A stretch of 64,000 nt of DNA from [Clostridium] viride DSM 6836 (GCA_000620945.1 JHZO01000004.1:620001-684000), one strand, 5' to 3'; shown: positions 33,829 to 43,868, counted from the stretch's first letter. Notes: generated by a model not told the origin, from the letters alone. Numbers and translations: made by a program.

Positions 33829-36294
33829 ATGAGAATCGCAAAAATTGCAGTATCTTCTGCAACCTTTTCCATTGATAAGCCCTATAGCTATCGCATACCC
33901 GATGACTTGGCTGCGGTGGTGCAAGTGGGCGTTCGGGTGTTGGTTCCCTTTGGGCGTGGGAATAAACGAATTGAGGGAATGGTATTATCCTGTTCCGACG
34001 AAGAGCAAGATGGCAAGCTCAAATACATCCTTGGGGTTTTGGATGAGCGACCCGTGTTGGATTCAGCAGGGATACAGCTGGCCCTATGGCTTCGGGAGCG
34101 CTATTTTAGTACGTTTTACACCGCGCTGCTTAGCATGCTTCCCACGGGACTCTGGTACACCTTGCATGATCGCTATCGGCTTGCTCCTGGAGTTTCCAAA
34201 GCGCAAGCCATGGAGGCGGCCGGAAAGTCCCAGGCAGCACAGCAGATGATAGAGCAATTGACTTCCAGTAGTGCAGCGCTTGCCTTAGAGGAGCTGTTAA
34301 ATCAGATTACCCTAAAGCATCCTCAGCCATTGCTCCGGCGATTGGTGGAGGAGGGCATCCTCATTTTAGAAACAGGAGCCGACCAAAGGGTCAAGGATAA
34401 GACGGAAAAAGTGGCCACCTTAACCCTCGCCCCAGAAGAGGCACTAGAGCTTGTTAAAAAGCGAAAAGATAGTGCCCCCATGCGCTATACGGTGACAGAA
34501 CTTCTTTGTGCCATTGGCAGCGCATCCGTCAAAGAAATCAGCTATTTTACCGGCGCAAGTCTTGGCACGCTGCGCAGCTTGGAGAAAAGCGGTATTCTAA
34601 CCCTAGAAGAGCGGGAAGTGTTTCGAAGAAAACTGCCGGAGGTTACCATGGGTGCACCGGACATTCACTTAAACCCTGCTCAACAGGCAGCCCTCGAGGG
34701 CTTGATACCGTTGTGTCATACAGGCAAGGCAGAAGCGGCCCTTCTCTACGGTGTGACGGGGAGCGGTAAAACGCAAGTTTACTTAACCCTTATCTACAAG
34801 GTGCTGGAACAAGGAAGATCGGCTCTCTTTCTGGTGCCGGAAATTGCCTTGACCGCAAAGCTTTTGGAACTCTTTGCCTTGCATTTTCAGGATCGGGTTG
34901 CCATCTTGCACAGTGCCCTGCCGGCGGGCGAACGCTACGATGAGTGGAAACGGATTCGAGACGGAAAGGCTCAGGTGGTCCTTGGAACAAGGTCAGCCAT
35001 CTTTGCACCCCTTCCAAATCTCGGAGTGATCATTCTGGATGAAGAACAGGAAGGAAGCTATCAGTCTGAGAATATGCTTCGCTATCATGCCAGGGAGGTC
35101 GCCAAGTTTCGCTGTGCTCAGCACAATGCACTTTTGCTTCTAGGTTCTGCGACCCCATCCATCGAGACCATGTATGCAGCAAAGCAAGGCATTTATCACA
35201 CCTTTCCCCTGCGACAGCGCTATAATGAAAGAGCATTACCCTCCGTCTCCATCGTGGACATGAAAAAGGAACTTCGTGCGGGAAACGACTCTGGCCTGAG
35301 CACACATCTCTTAGCCGAACTAGAGCAGAATTTTGCAAATGGAGAGCAGAGCATACTGTTTCTCAATCGGCGGGGGAGCAACCGCATGGTGTCATGCGGA
35401 GAGTGTGGTGAGGTACCTTCTTGTCCGCGCTGTTCTGTCTACCTGTCCCACCATTCGGTGAATGGGAGATTGATGTGTCATTACTGTGGCTATTCTGAGC
35501 CTCTGAGAACATCCTGCTCACTTTGCGGGGGCTCCCTTCATTTTATTGGGCATGGAACCCAGCGAATTGAGGCAGAATTGAAGCAGCGCTACCCGGATAT
35601 CGAGGTCATGCGTATGGATACCGATACCATCACTGCATCGAAATCCCATGAGGTGTTACTGGATCGCTTTTCGCGCAAAAAGATACCGGTTTTGGTCGGA
35701 ACGCAGATGGTCGCGAAGGGATTGGACTTTGAAAATGTCACCCTGGTCGGCGTGATTGCGGCCGATCTCTCGCTCTACGTGAATCACTTTCGCGCAGCAG
35801 AGCGCACCTTCTCCCTCCTGACGCAAGTGGTTGGGCGTGCGGGGCGGGGTCTGAGGCCTGGTCGTGCGGTCATCCAAACCTTGACTCCGGAGAACGAAGT
35901 TGTTCGCCTGGCGGCCCGACAGGATTATGACCAATTTTACGAGCAGGAGATCGAGGTGCGAAAGCTTCGAAGCTTTCCGCCCTTTGGCGATTTGTTTCAT
36001 ATTACCGTCTCTGGCCTGGATGAGGCTGCCGTATTACGAGTGTGTATGAATTTGCGGGCGGGCATCGAACGTTGGTGTACGCAAAGAAAGCAGGAAAATC
36101 CACCACCCCTTGTTTTTGGCCCGGCACCCGCTTCCATATTAAAAATCAATCTTCGTTATCGATACCAACTGACCATACGCGATCGAAACACGAAGGAATC
36201 CCGCGCTTGGCTTGCCGCTCTCCTGCGGGCAGCCCAAGCCGACCCCGCAACACGCGGGATCTCCATCATGGCAGATATCAATCTCATGGAGTAG
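33829..36294 (+). CDS. priA: Primosomal protein N' (PriA helicase)
   Basis: A roughly 821-residue replication-restart helicase. The N-terminal DNA-binding domain starts MRIAKIAV; the helicase core has Walker A YGVTGSGKTQV (about residues 305-315), the DEEQ box (ILDEEQEGSY), and GSATPS. Four CxxC pairs of the zinc module are visible (CGECGEVPSCPRC, then CHYCG and CSLCGG). The motif VGRAGRG occurs in the second RecA lobe. ATG 33829 starts where family members start; the frame is open upstream from 33769, but that segment is not conserved. Confidence 0.95.
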   Translation: MRIAKIAVSSATFSIDKPYSYRIPDDLAAVVQVGVRVLVPFGRGNKRIEGMVLSCSDEEQDGKLKYILGVLDERPVLDSAGIQLALWLRERYFSTFYTALLSMLPTGLWYTLHDRYRLAPGVSKAQAMEAAGKSQAAQQMIEQLTSSSAALALEELLNQITLKHPQPLLRRLVEEGILILETGADQRVKDKTEKVATLTLAPEEALELVKKRKDSAPMRYTVTELLCAIGSASVKEISYFTGASLGTLRSLEKSGILTLEEREVFRRKLPEVTMGAPDIHLNPAQQAALEGLIPLCHTGKAEAALLYGVTGSGKTQVYLTLIYKVLEQGRSALFLVPEIALTAKLLELFALHFQDRVAILHSALPAGERYDEWKRIRDGKAQVVLGTRSAIFAPLPNLGVIILDEEQEGSYQSENMLRYHAREVAKFRCAQHNALLLLGSATPSIETMYAAKQGIYHTFPLRQRYNERALPSVSIVDMKKELRAGNDSGLSTHLLAELEQNFANGEQSILFLNRRGSNRMVSCGECGEVPSCPRCSVYLSHHSVNGRLMCHYCGYSEPLRTSCSLCGGSLHFIGHGTQRIEAELKQRYPDIEVMRMDTDTITASKSHEVLLDRFSRKKIPVLVGTQMVAKGLDFENVTLVGVIAADLSLYVNHFRAAERTFSLLTQVVGRAGRGLRPGRAVIQTLTPENEVVRLAARQDYDQFYEQEIEVRKLRSFPPFGDLFHITVSGLDEAAVLRVCMNLRAGIERWCTQRKQENPPPLVFGPAPASILKINLRYRYQLTIRDRNTKESRAWLAALLRAAQADPATRGISIMADINLME

Positions 36295-36330
36295 GGCAGT
36301 ACTCCCATAGACACTAGGAGGAACGAAATC

Positions 36331-36831
36331 ATGGCACGAAAAAAGATTATTCAAAAGGGCGACCCGATTCTTTCGAAAACCAGTCACCCCGTAACCAATT
36401 TTGATTCTAAGCTTCACACCTTGCTAAACGATATGAAAGATACCTTGCGACACATTGGTGGAGCAGGGCTTGCCGCGGTACAAATTGGCATCCTGCGCCG
36501 TGTAGTGGTCGTCATCGACGATCAGGATGAGTTTGTTGAGTTGGTAAATCCCGAGCTAGTCGAAACCTCGGAGGAGCAGCAAGATGGGTTGGAAGGTTGC
36601 CTGAGCATTGCTGGCATGTACGGATTTGTCACGCGTCCCATGGAAGCCACCGTGCGGGCTCAGGATCGAAACGGCAACTTCTTTACGGTTTCGGGCAAGG
36701 GCATTGTGGCTCGCTGCTTCTGTCATGAACTGGAGCATCTGGATGGACATCTGTTTGATGAGCACGCAGACCGACTCTACACCGAGAAACAACTGGATGA
36801 TCTGTTAGAGAACGCAGAAAAGGATTCTTAA
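36331..36831 (+). CDS. def: Peptide deformylase
   Basis: A 166-residue metalloenzyme removing the N-formyl group from new proteins. All three motifs are present: GGAGLAAVQIG (motif 1), EGCLSI (motif 2, metal cysteine) and CHELEHLDGHLF (motif 3, HExxH type). AGGAGG precedes the ATG. It is followed after 2 bases by fmt, whose product adds the formyl group to initiator tRNA. Confidence 0.96.
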   Translation: MARKKIIQKGDPILSKTSHPVTNFDSKLHTLLNDMKDTLRHIGGAGLAAVQIGILRRVVVVIDDQDEFVELVNPELVETSEEQQDGLEGCLSIAGMYGFVTRPMEATVRAQDRNGNFFTVSGKGIVARCFCHELEHLDGHLFDEHADRLYTEKQLDDLLENAEKDS

Positions 36832-36833
36832 GA

Positions 36834-37748
36834 ATGAAGATTTTGTTTATGGGTACACCTGACTTTGCGGTTCCATCCCTGCGTGCCTTATTGCAGGACG
36901 GACATGAACTGCTTGGTGTATTCACACAACCGGATAAACCGAAAAACCGCGGCATGAAGCTGCAAGCACCCCCCGTCAAGGAAGTGGCGTTGGAAGCCGG
37001 GATTCCGTTGTTTCAGCCGGAAAAGATGAGAGACGGGACGGCACTTGCCATCCTTCACGAGTTAAAGCCGGAGCTCATTGTGGTTGCGGCCTATGGCCGC
37101 ATTCTCCCGCGTGAGATATTGGACGTTCCGGAGTATGGCTGCATCAACGTGCATTCCTCCTTGCTTCCAAAGTACCGTGGTGCCGCACCAATTCACTGGG
37201 CAATTCTCAATGGCGATGCGGAAAGCGGCGTGACCATCATGCATATGGCAGAGGCCCTAGATGCAGGAGACATTATTTCACAGGCTCGCACCCCCATTGA
37301 TCCGGATGAGACCGTGGGCGAACTTCATGATCGTTTGGCAATCATGGGAGCGGAACTCTTGGTACAGACGGTGCAAAACATCGCTTGCGGCAAGGCGAAG
37401 CGCACACCGCAAGAGGAAGCGGAGGTTACCCTAGCTCCCATGCTCAGTCGCGCCCTTTCACCCATGCAATGGGAACGCCCCGCACGCGAACTGCATAATC
37501 AGGTGCGGGGTTTGACCCCCTGGCCTTCGGCAACGGCAATGCTGGCCGGAAAGCAGTATAAGGTCTGGAAGACAGCAGTGCTCGACCGCATCACCGATGC
37601 TGCCCCTGGTACCATTTTGGAGGCCGGAGAGGCCGGAATTCAAATTGCCTGCGGCAACGGAACCGTTTTGCGCATTGATGAACTGCAAGCGGAAGGGAAG
37701 CGCCGTATGCTGGTTTCGGACTTTTTACGAGGGAACTCGTTACAATAA
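36834..37748 (+). CDS. fmt: Methionyl-tRNA formyltransferase
   Basis: A 304-residue enzyme that formylates Met-tRNA(fMet) using 10-formyl-THF. The N-terminal Rossmann-like domain begins KILFMGTPDFAVPSL, and the catalytic segment is NVHSSLLPKYRGAAPIHWAILNGD with Asn, His and later Asp (ALDAGDI). The C-terminal domain binds tRNA (RGLTPWPSA). Standard def-fmt pair. Confidence 0.96.
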   Translation: MKILFMGTPDFAVPSLRALLQDGHELLGVFTQPDKPKNRGMKLQAPPVKEVALEAGIPLFQPEKMRDGTALAILHELKPELIVVAAYGRILPREILDVPEYGCINVHSSLLPKYRGAAPIHWAILNGDAESGVTIMHMAEALDAGDIISQARTPIDPDETVGELHDRLAIMGAELLVQTVQNIACGKAKRTPQEEAEVTLAPMLSRALSPMQWERPARELHNQVRGLTPWPSATAMLAGKQYKVWKTAVLDRITDAAPGTILEAGEAGIQIACGNGTVLRIDELQAEGKRRMLVSDFLRGNSLQ

Positions 37749-37775
37749 CAGAACCGATAGATAAGAGGTGCTTGA

Positions 37776-39104
37776 ATGACAGCCAGAAAAGCGGCTTTGT
37801 TTACGCTTTCTGCCGTAGAACAAACCAACGCGTGGGCCAATGGGGAACTAAAAAAGGAAATCGCGAAATCGAAGCTGGATCGCCGAGACGCGGCCTTAGC
37901 CACCAGGCTTTGTTTTGGTACCTTGCAAAACAGGATCTTGCTCGATTACTATCTGCAAGCATTTTCGAGCATGAAACTTTCCAAAATGGAACCGAAGGTG
38001 CGAAATGCCTTGCGGTTAGCTCTTTATCAAATTCTTTTTATGGAGAGAATTCCTCCCAGTGCAGCGGTGAATGAAACGGTCAGCCTGACGCGAAAGTATG
38101 CCAAGAATCCTCGTGCAGCCGGTATGGTAAATGGCATCTTGCGCAGCATTCTTCGCAGCCTGGATGCGCTTCCTGCCATCGAACAGAGAAATCCCATGGA
38201 TACTTTGGCTCTGCGGTATAGCCATCCACGTTGGCTTCTGGATGAATTCTCCCTGCGCTTAAGCCCGGAAGAGTTGGAGGAGTTGCTCTGCATCCATAAC
38301 AGTGCCGCACCGACAACCTTGCAAATCAATCTCTGCCGTACTTCGCTGGAAACCGTTCAGGAACGACTGCAGGAGGAAGGGGTCATGGCAGAACCACATC
38401 CATGGCTTCCTAACTGTTTGGTTCTGGATAGTGTGGGGAACTTGGAGCAGCTTTCGGTATTTCGGGATGGGGAAGTTTACGTTCAAGACACGGCGGCAAA
38501 ACTCGCGGTTTTGGCGGCGGAACCGAAACCCAGCGAGCAGGTGCTGGATGCTTGTGCAGCTCCGGGTGGTAAATCCTTTGCTGCAGCCATCGAAATGAAC
38601 AATCAGGGAAGGATCGTTTCCTGTGATTTATATCCTCATAAAAAGCAGTTGATCGAAGCAGGTGCCCAGCGACTGGGGTTATCCTGTATTCAAGTTGAGC
38701 TTCGGGATGCATCCAGTAGGGAAGCGGAGTGGGAGCAGGCCTTTGATCTGGTCATCGCAGATGTGCCCTGTTCCGGGCTAGGGGTGATCCGAAAAAAACC
38801 TGAAATCCGCTATAAAGATCCTGAGGAAATGAAGGCGCTTCCATCTATTCAACATCAAATTCTCGCAAACCTATCCACCTACGTCCGCCCAGGAGGCAGG
38901 CTCTTGTACGCAACTTGCACCCTAAGACAGGAAGAAAACGAAGAGATGGTGCGGCACTTTTTAACGCTGCACCCCGAATTTTCACTGGAAGGGTTTACGC
39001 TTCCCGGGCCACTGGGTAAGGTGGAAGAGGGTATGGTAACGCTTTGGCCACAGCGTCTATCCACGGATGGATTTTTCGTGGCAAAACTAAGGAGACAGGC
39101 ATGA
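37776..39104 (+). CDS. rsmB: 16S rRNA m5C967 methyltransferase
   Basis: A 442-residue Sun family enzyme. The N-terminal NusB-like domain (about residues 1-135) carries LALYQILFMERIPPSAAVNE. The C-terminal SAM domain carries DACAAPGGKSFAAA and the catalytic cysteine motif DVPCSGLGVIRKKPEIRY. The last cysteine motif CTLRQEENE fits. It overlaps rlmN by 4 bases (ATGA). The usual zinc metallopeptidase gene between fmt and rsmB is absent. Confidence 0.95.
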   Translation: MTARKAALFTLSAVEQTNAWANGELKKEIAKSKLDRRDAALATRLCFGTLQNRILLDYYLQAFSSMKLSKMEPKVRNALRLALYQILFMERIPPSAAVNETVSLTRKYAKNPRAAGMVNGILRSILRSLDALPAIEQRNPMDTLALRYSHPRWLLDEFSLRLSPEELEELLCIHNSAAPTTLQINLCRTSLETVQERLQEEGVMAEPHPWLPNCLVLDSVGNLEQLSVFRDGEVYVQDTAAKLAVLAAEPKPSEQVLDACAAPGGKSFAAAIEMNNQGRIVSCDLYPHKKQLIEAGAQRLGLSCIQVELRDASSREAEWEQAFDLVIADVPCSGLGVIRKKPEIRYKDPEEMKALPSIQHQILANLSTYVRPGGRLLYATCTLRQEENEEMVRHFLTLHPEFSLEGFTLPGPLGKVEEGMVTLWPQRLSTDGFFVAKLRRQA

Positions 39105-40126
39105 TTGACGTAAAATCCATGACACAGGAAGAGTTGGTTTCCCTAACAAAGGAATGGGGAGAGCCTTCCTTTCGGGGTAAGCAGCTCTTTAAGTGGCTGC
39201 ACCGAGGGGTTTGCTCCTTTGAAGAGATGACCGATTTGTCCAAACGCTTTCGGGAAGTCTTGTCTGAGAAGGCCGTACTTACCGTTCCAAAACGGGAGCG
39301 CAAGCAGGTTTCGGAACAGGATGGTACCATAAAGTACCTTTGGAAGCTTGCGGATGGAAACTGCATTGAAACGGTTCTCATGAAGTATAAGCATGGAAAC
39401 TCCGTTTGCATCTCTTCACAAGTTGGTTGCTTGATGGGCTGCAGTTTTTGTGCTTCCGCACTGGGCGGAAAGGTGCGAGATCTTCTCCCGTCGGAAATGA
39501 TCGATCAAGTGCTCTTTACGCAACTTGACTCAGGGGAACCCATTTCCAATATCGTGATCATGGGAATTGGCGAACCTTTGGATAACTATGACAATGTTTT
39601 GCGTTTTTTGCATTTGGTCAATCACCCCGAAGGCATGAACATCGGAATGAGACACATCTCCCTTTCCACCTGTGGCTTGGTACCTGGTATCCAGCGTTTG
39701 GCGGAGGAAAACTTGCAATTGACCCTTTCCATCTCTCTGCATGCTCCCGATGATGAAACGAGAAATCAGTTGATGCCGGTCAATAAAGCATATCCCGTGT
39801 CGGAATTGATGAAAGCTTGTCGGCAATATTTTACGAAGACAGGTAGACGGATTTCTTATGAATATGCTATGATTGATGGTATTAACGATTCACTCGAGCA
39901 GGCGGACCGTTTGGCCAAGTTACTACACGTGGCGCCCGGACATGTGAATCTCATCCCTCTGAATCGTGTGGAGGAAAGCAACCTGCACCCAAGCCAATCC
40001 GTTTCTGCGTTTCAAAAGCGCTTGGAGCAGCAGGGGATCAACGTAACCGTACGACGCCGTTTAGGCAGTGATATTGATGCATCCTGCGGGCAATTGCGCA
40101 GAAAGGTTCAGCGCGAACAGAGATAA
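39101..40126 (+). CDS. rlmN: Dual-specificity rRNA/tRNA adenosine C2 methyltransferase
   Basis: A 341-residue radical-SAM enzyme that methylates A2503 of 23S rRNA and A37 of some tRNAs. The [4Fe-4S] motif is SQVGCLMGCSFCASALGG (CxxxCxxC type). The N-terminal EWGEPSFRGKQLFKWLHRG and the C-terminal methyl-carrying cysteine in DIDASCGQLR are conserved. The start is taken at ATG 39101, overlapping rsmB, instead of the longer ORF at 39044, since homologues start here and GGAGACAGGC precedes. Confidence 0.95.
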   Translation: MIDVKSMTQEELVSLTKEWGEPSFRGKQLFKWLHRGVCSFEEMTDLSKRFREVLSEKAVLTVPKRERKQVSEQDGTIKYLWKLADGNCIETVLMKYKHGNSVCISSQVGCLMGCSFCASALGGKVRDLLPSEMIDQVLFTQLDSGEPISNIVIMGIGEPLDNYDNVLRFLHLVNHPEGMNIGMRHISLSTCGLVPGIQRLAEENLQLTLSISLHAPDDETRNQLMPVNKAYPVSELMKACRQYFTKTGRRISYEYAMIDGINDSLEQADRLAKLLHVAPGHVNLIPLNRVEESNLHPSQSVSAFQKRLEQQGINVTVRRRLGSDIDASCGQLRRKVQREQR

Positions 40127-40161
40127 ACGCGCGTTCGACCTTAGAAAGGAAGGAATCCCCT

Positions 40162-40908
40162 ATGATTTCCATCTTTGGAATCACGGATCGAGGAATGTTA
40201 AGGCGAGAAAATCAGGATGCCTGTGCGTATCAGCTGATTGACGAAGCCAATGCTTGGGGTGTTGTTTGCGATGGAATGGGCGGAGCCCGTGCCGGAGATA
40301 TTGCAAGCCGTATTGGGGTTGAGGTTTTTCGCGAGCACATGGAAAAATACTATGTTACGAAAGAAGGGGCAGCTTCTCCAGGAGAGGAACTAAAGTCCGC
40401 CGTGGAAGAGGGAAATGAGGCCATCCTGTTCGTTGCCAACCGCAATAAGGATTATTTTGGGATGGGAACCACTTTGGTTGCCGCAATGCTGCAAGGAACC
40501 AAGGTTTCGGTGATTAACATCGGAGATAGCCGTGCGTATCATATGTCTAGCGAAGGCATGCACCGGGTGACGCGTGACCACTCCATCGTAGAAGTTTTGG
40601 TGGAACGTGGGAATATTACTCCTGAGGAGGCACGCCAACATCCGCAAAAAAACCTGATTACACGAGCTCTTGGCACCAGTAAGACAGCGGAAGCGGATCT
40701 GTATGAGTTTGAACTGCTCTCTGATGATTGGCTGCTCCTTTGCTCAGACGGTCTGGTGAATGAAATGTCTGACGAAGAGATTGCAGAAGTCATTCGGAAT
40801 TCGTTCTCACCAGAGGAAGCTTGTCGGAACCTTTTGGACACCGTTTTGGAACGAGGCGCTCCAGACAATGTGACCATTTTGCTGTTCCATGTGGAATTTA
40901 AAGAATAA
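40162..40908 (+). CDS. prpC: PP2C-type serine/threonine phosphatase (PrpC/IreP family)
   Basis: A 248-residue PPM phosphatase. Metal and phosphate sites appear as TDRGMLRRENQD, VVCDGMGGARAG, NIGDSRAYHM, TRDHS, LLLCSDGLVNEMSDEEI and APDNVTILL. It lies directly upstream of the PASTA kinase (13 bases), the usual phosphatase-kinase pair of Gram-positive bacteria. It should reverse the kinase's phosphorylation, including that of IreB (gene at 8511). Confidence 0.95.
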   Translation: MISIFGITDRGMLRRENQDACAYQLIDEANAWGVVCDGMGGARAGDIASRIGVEVFREHMEKYYVTKEGAASPGEELKSAVEEGNEAILFVANRNKDYFGMGTTLVAAMLQGTKVSVINIGDSRAYHMSSEGMHRVTRDHSIVEVLVERGNITPEEARQHPQKNLITRALGTSKTAEADLYEFELLSDDWLLLCSDGLVNEMSDEEIAEVIRNSFSPEEACRNLLDTVLERGAPDNVTILLFHVEFKE

Positions 40909-40921
40909 GGGGGAATTTACC

Positions 40922-42910
40922 ATGGATCAATACGTCGGTAAATTACTCGATAATCGTTACGAAATTCTGGATGCGATTGGGGTAGGCGGAATGGCAATGG
41001 TCTATAAGGCGTATTGTCATCGACTGCACCGTTTTGTTGCGGTCAAAATATTACGCAAGGATCTCGCCTCCGATGCAGAATTTCGAAGACGCTTTCATGA
41101 TGAGGCGCAAGCGGTTGCCATGCTCTCTCATCCCAATATCGTTTCCGTCTATGATGTCAGCCGAGATCAGGATTTAGAGTATATCGTCATGGAGCTAATC
41201 GACGGTATCACGCTCAAGCAATACATGAAAAAGAAGGGCGGCATCCTCAGTTGGCGGGAAGCACTGCACTATATGACCCAGATCATGCGTGCGCTCAGTC
41301 ACGCACACAGCCGAGGCATCATTCATCGTGATATTAAACCACAGAATATCATGGTGCTTCGGGATGGAAGCGTGCGCGTGGCTGATTTCGGCATTGCCCG
41401 GGTTATGTCGGCCGCCCAGAATACCCTGACCCAGGAAGCACTGGGATCCGTGCACTATATCTCACCGGAACAAGCACGAGGGAGCCACATTGATGAGCGG
41501 GCAGACCTTTACTCCGCAGGGGTTGTCTTATATGAAATGCTGACCGGCCGGTTGCCCTTCGAGGGGGATTCCCCCGTATCCGTAGCCATTCAGCATATTA
41601 GCTCCATTCCGCTGTCCCCACGGGAGCTCAATCCTGAGATTCCGGAGGCGCTGGAAGCAATTACGCTCAAAGCAATGGCCTCAAACGTCGATCGCCGTTA
41701 CAAGAACGCGGAGGAAATGATCCGCGATTTGGAAGAGTTTCGAAAGAATCCAAACATTAACTTCGGGTATGAGCATCATGGACTCTTGCAAAGCGATGAG
41801 CCAACGCAGGTGATTGATACATCGATTACCAGTAGTTTAAGCAGACGAAAGGTTCCAGCCCGGATGGCGGACGCTTCGAATGACTTGTACAGCTACGATG
41901 AGTATCGAACCACCAGCCAACGGCGCATTGCGGAGCGACGGCCGGACCAAAAACGCAGTTCCATGGTTCCGATCATTGCCGTGGTTTCAGTCTTTCTCGT
42001 AGCGGTTGGTATTTTTCTCTGGATGTTCTTTTTCAGTGATTTATTCAAAGCAGCAGAGAGCATCAACGTTCCTCGCCTCATTGGGAGAAACTATGAAGAA
42101 GTCCTCGCGGATACGACCATTACCGATCACTTTGTCATAAAACAGACAGGAACCAAAGCAAGTCCAGACTATGATGAAGGCCAGATTATTGAACAAGACC
42201 CGAACGAGAACAGCGAAGTGAAGGGCGAAAAGCCGGAGATTTCGGTGGTGGTCAGCAGCGGGAAGCCATCCATTACGATGATCGATGTCCGAAATATGGA
42301 GTATGTGCAGGCACGCCAGCAGTTGATTGATATGGGCCTCAATGTGAAGGAGCCTCAGTATGCTCCCCATGATGAGATTGTAAAGAACTATGTCATCGCC
42401 TCACTGCCACCAGAGGGAACTCCAATGGCACCCGGTGATTCGGTGCAGCTGACGGTCAGTACAGGCCAGGCAAAGAAAGAGGTCATCGTTCCTTACCTGG
42501 TTGGAAACTATACTCGGCAGCAAGCAGAAGAGATTTTAAGGGACAAATATAGCCTCAAGTGTACCGTGAGTGGAGAGGTTTATAGCGATACCGTCGAATC
42601 CGGTAAGGTAGCCAGCCAAAGTATACCGGGGAACACCACGGTAGAGGCTGGAACCACAATTTCCATTCAAATCAGCCGCGGCCCTCAAAATCCCTCCCCG
42701 AAGACAAAGACCATCAAAATCAACCTGCCTAAGGATAAAGACTTCGTGACGGTGCAGGTTACCGTTGGTGGAGTGGAACAATTCAACCAAACCGTCAACA
42801 CCTCCAATAGCCCTCTTATGGTTGACGTAACCGGCAAGGGAAAACAGCAGGTTAACATTTATTTTGATGGAGAGTATAATTCGGGTAACGAATATGATTT
42901 TGACTCATGA
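40922..42910 (+). CDS. prkC: PASTA-domain serine/threonine protein kinase (PrkC/IreK family)
   Basis: A 662-residue transmembrane kinase. The kinase domain covers residues 1-270, with K42 in VAVKILRKD, the HRDIKPQN loop (D137) and DFG (155-157). The transmembrane helix lies at about 349-371. Outside are three PASTA repeats (about 380-447, 450-515, 520-588), which bind muropeptides or lipid II in this family, then an unusual C-terminal beta-rich extension of about 70 residues. The start is ATG 40922 behind AAGGGGGAA. It overlaps rsgA by 4 bases. Confidence 0.95.
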   Translation: MDQYVGKLLDNRYEILDAIGVGGMAMVYKAYCHRLHRFVAVKILRKDLASDAEFRRRFHDEAQAVAMLSHPNIVSVYDVSRDQDLEYIVMELIDGITLKQYMKKKGGILSWREALHYMTQIMRALSHAHSRGIIHRDIKPQNIMVLRDGSVRVADFGIARVMSAAQNTLTQEALGSVHYISPEQARGSHIDERADLYSAGVVLYEMLTGRLPFEGDSPVSVAIQHISSIPLSPRELNPEIPEALEAITLKAMASNVDRRYKNAEEMIRDLEEFRKNPNINFGYEHHGLLQSDEPTQVIDTSITSSLSRRKVPARMADASNDLYSYDEYRTTSQRRIAERRPDQKRSSMVPIIAVVSVFLVAVGIFLWMFFFSDLFKAAESINVPRLIGRNYEEVLADTTITDHFVIKQTGTKASPDYDEGQIIEQDPNENSEVKGEKPEISVVVSSGKPSITMIDVRNMEYVQARQQLIDMGLNVKEPQYAPHDEIVKNYVIASLPPEGTPMAPGDSVQLTVSTGQAKKEVIVPYLVGNYTRQQAEEILRDKYSLKCTVSGEVYSDTVESGKVASQSIPGNTTVEAGTTISIQISRGPQNPSPKTKTIKINLPKDKDFVTVQVTVGGVEQFNQTVNTSNSPLMVDVTGKGKQQVNIYFDGEYNSGNEYDFDS

Positions 42911-43791
42911 CTGAAATGAAACGAGAAGGACAGATTGTAAAAGCACTCAGTGGTTTTTACTATGTAAAAAGTGGAGAAGATCTCATCACATGCCGTGCCA
43001 GGGGAAAGTTTCGCTATCAAAAAGTGACTCCTTTGGTGGGGGATCGGGTGTTGCTGCTTTCCCAGCCGGATGGAAGCGGATACCTCGATGAGATACTACC
43101 CAGACGCAATGAGTTTCATCGCCCTGCCATTGCGAACATTGATCAAATGGTTATCGTGGCCTCGGGAGCCATCCCGATCACGGATCCCTTCTTAATTGAT
43201 CAGATGATCTCCATTGTGGAGGGGAAGCAGTGTGAGCCCATCCTTTGTATGAACAAATGGGATTTGGTTGCAGCGGAGAAACTCTGTGAGCACTATCAAA
43301 AGGCGGGCTTTCACGTGATTCCGGTAAGTGCAAAAACAGGGGAGGGACTGCCGGAACTGAGCGAACTTCTCCGGGGAAAAACCTCAGCATTTACCGGGAA
43401 CTCGGGGGTCGGAAAATCGAGCATTCTTAACGCTTTAGATCCGACACTTCGCATTAAGGTGGGAGAAGTGAGCGATAAGTTAGGGCGTGGACGTCACACA
43501 ACCCGCCATATCGAATTGTTTGAGCTGCACGGTGGATTCATTGCAGATACGCCAGGCTTTTCCGCCTTTGACGCGGATAAAATGGAGCCACGGCCGATGG
43601 CTGAGTTGGAGGGAAGCTTCCGCGAGTTTGCCCCATATTTGGGTTCATGCCAGTTTGTCGGCTGTGCTCATGTCAAGGAAAAAGGCTGTGCCGTGTTGGA
43701 GGCCGTCCAAGCCGGCCACATTTTAAAAAGCCGTCACGAGAGTTATGTCAGGCTGTACGAACAAGCAAAAGAACGAAAAGCCTGGAAATAG
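42907..43791 (+). CDS. rsgA: Small ribosomal subunit biogenesis GTPase RsgA
   Basis: A 294-residue circularly permuted GTPase that helps mature the 30S subunit. The G4 motif NKWDL precedes G1 FTGNSGVGKSSIL, and G3 is DTPGFSAF, the order typical of the family. The N-terminal OB fold (GDRVLLL) and the C-terminal zinc motif CQFVGCAHVKEKGC complete the fold. In relatives rpe and thiN follow; here a terminator and spoVM come next. Confidence 0.95.
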   Translation: MTEMKREGQIVKALSGFYYVKSGEDLITCRARGKFRYQKVTPLVGDRVLLLSQPDGSGYLDEILPRRNEFHRPAIANIDQMVIVASGAIPITDPFLIDQMISIVEGKQCEPILCMNKWDLVAAEKLCEHYQKAGFHVIPVSAKTGEGLPELSELLRGKTSAFTGNSGVGKSSILNALDPTLRIKVGEVSDKLGRGRHTTRHIELFELHGGFIADTPGFSAFDADKMEPRPMAELEGSFREFAPYLGSCQFVGCAHVKEKGCAVLEAVQAGHILKSRHESYVRLYEQAKERKAWK

Positions 43792-43801
43792 GAACTGTCA
43801 C

Positions 43802-43868
43802 ACACCCGTTTTACTTTGTATATACTGAAAGAGGAACATCAGTTTACAAGGTAAAACGGGTGTTTTTT
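43802..43868 (+). terminator. Terminator between rsgA and spoVM
   Basis: A 16-base arm (43802-43817, ACACCCGTTTTACTTT) pairs almost perfectly with 43848-43863, enclosing a 30-base loop. The stem is followed by TTTTTTA. spoVM therefore needs its own promoter or read-through. Confidence 0.85.

Noticed and set aside
39044-39100. Upstream extension of rlmN
   Set aside because: It overlaps rsmB and lacks an RBS; ATG 39101 overlaps the rsmB stop as ATGA with GGAG before it.
43802-43868. Inverted repeat before spoVM as a sigma-E promoter site
   Set aside because: GTATATA and CATCAGTT are only 12 bases apart and fit the consensus poorly; the stem-loop is better explained as the rsgA terminator.
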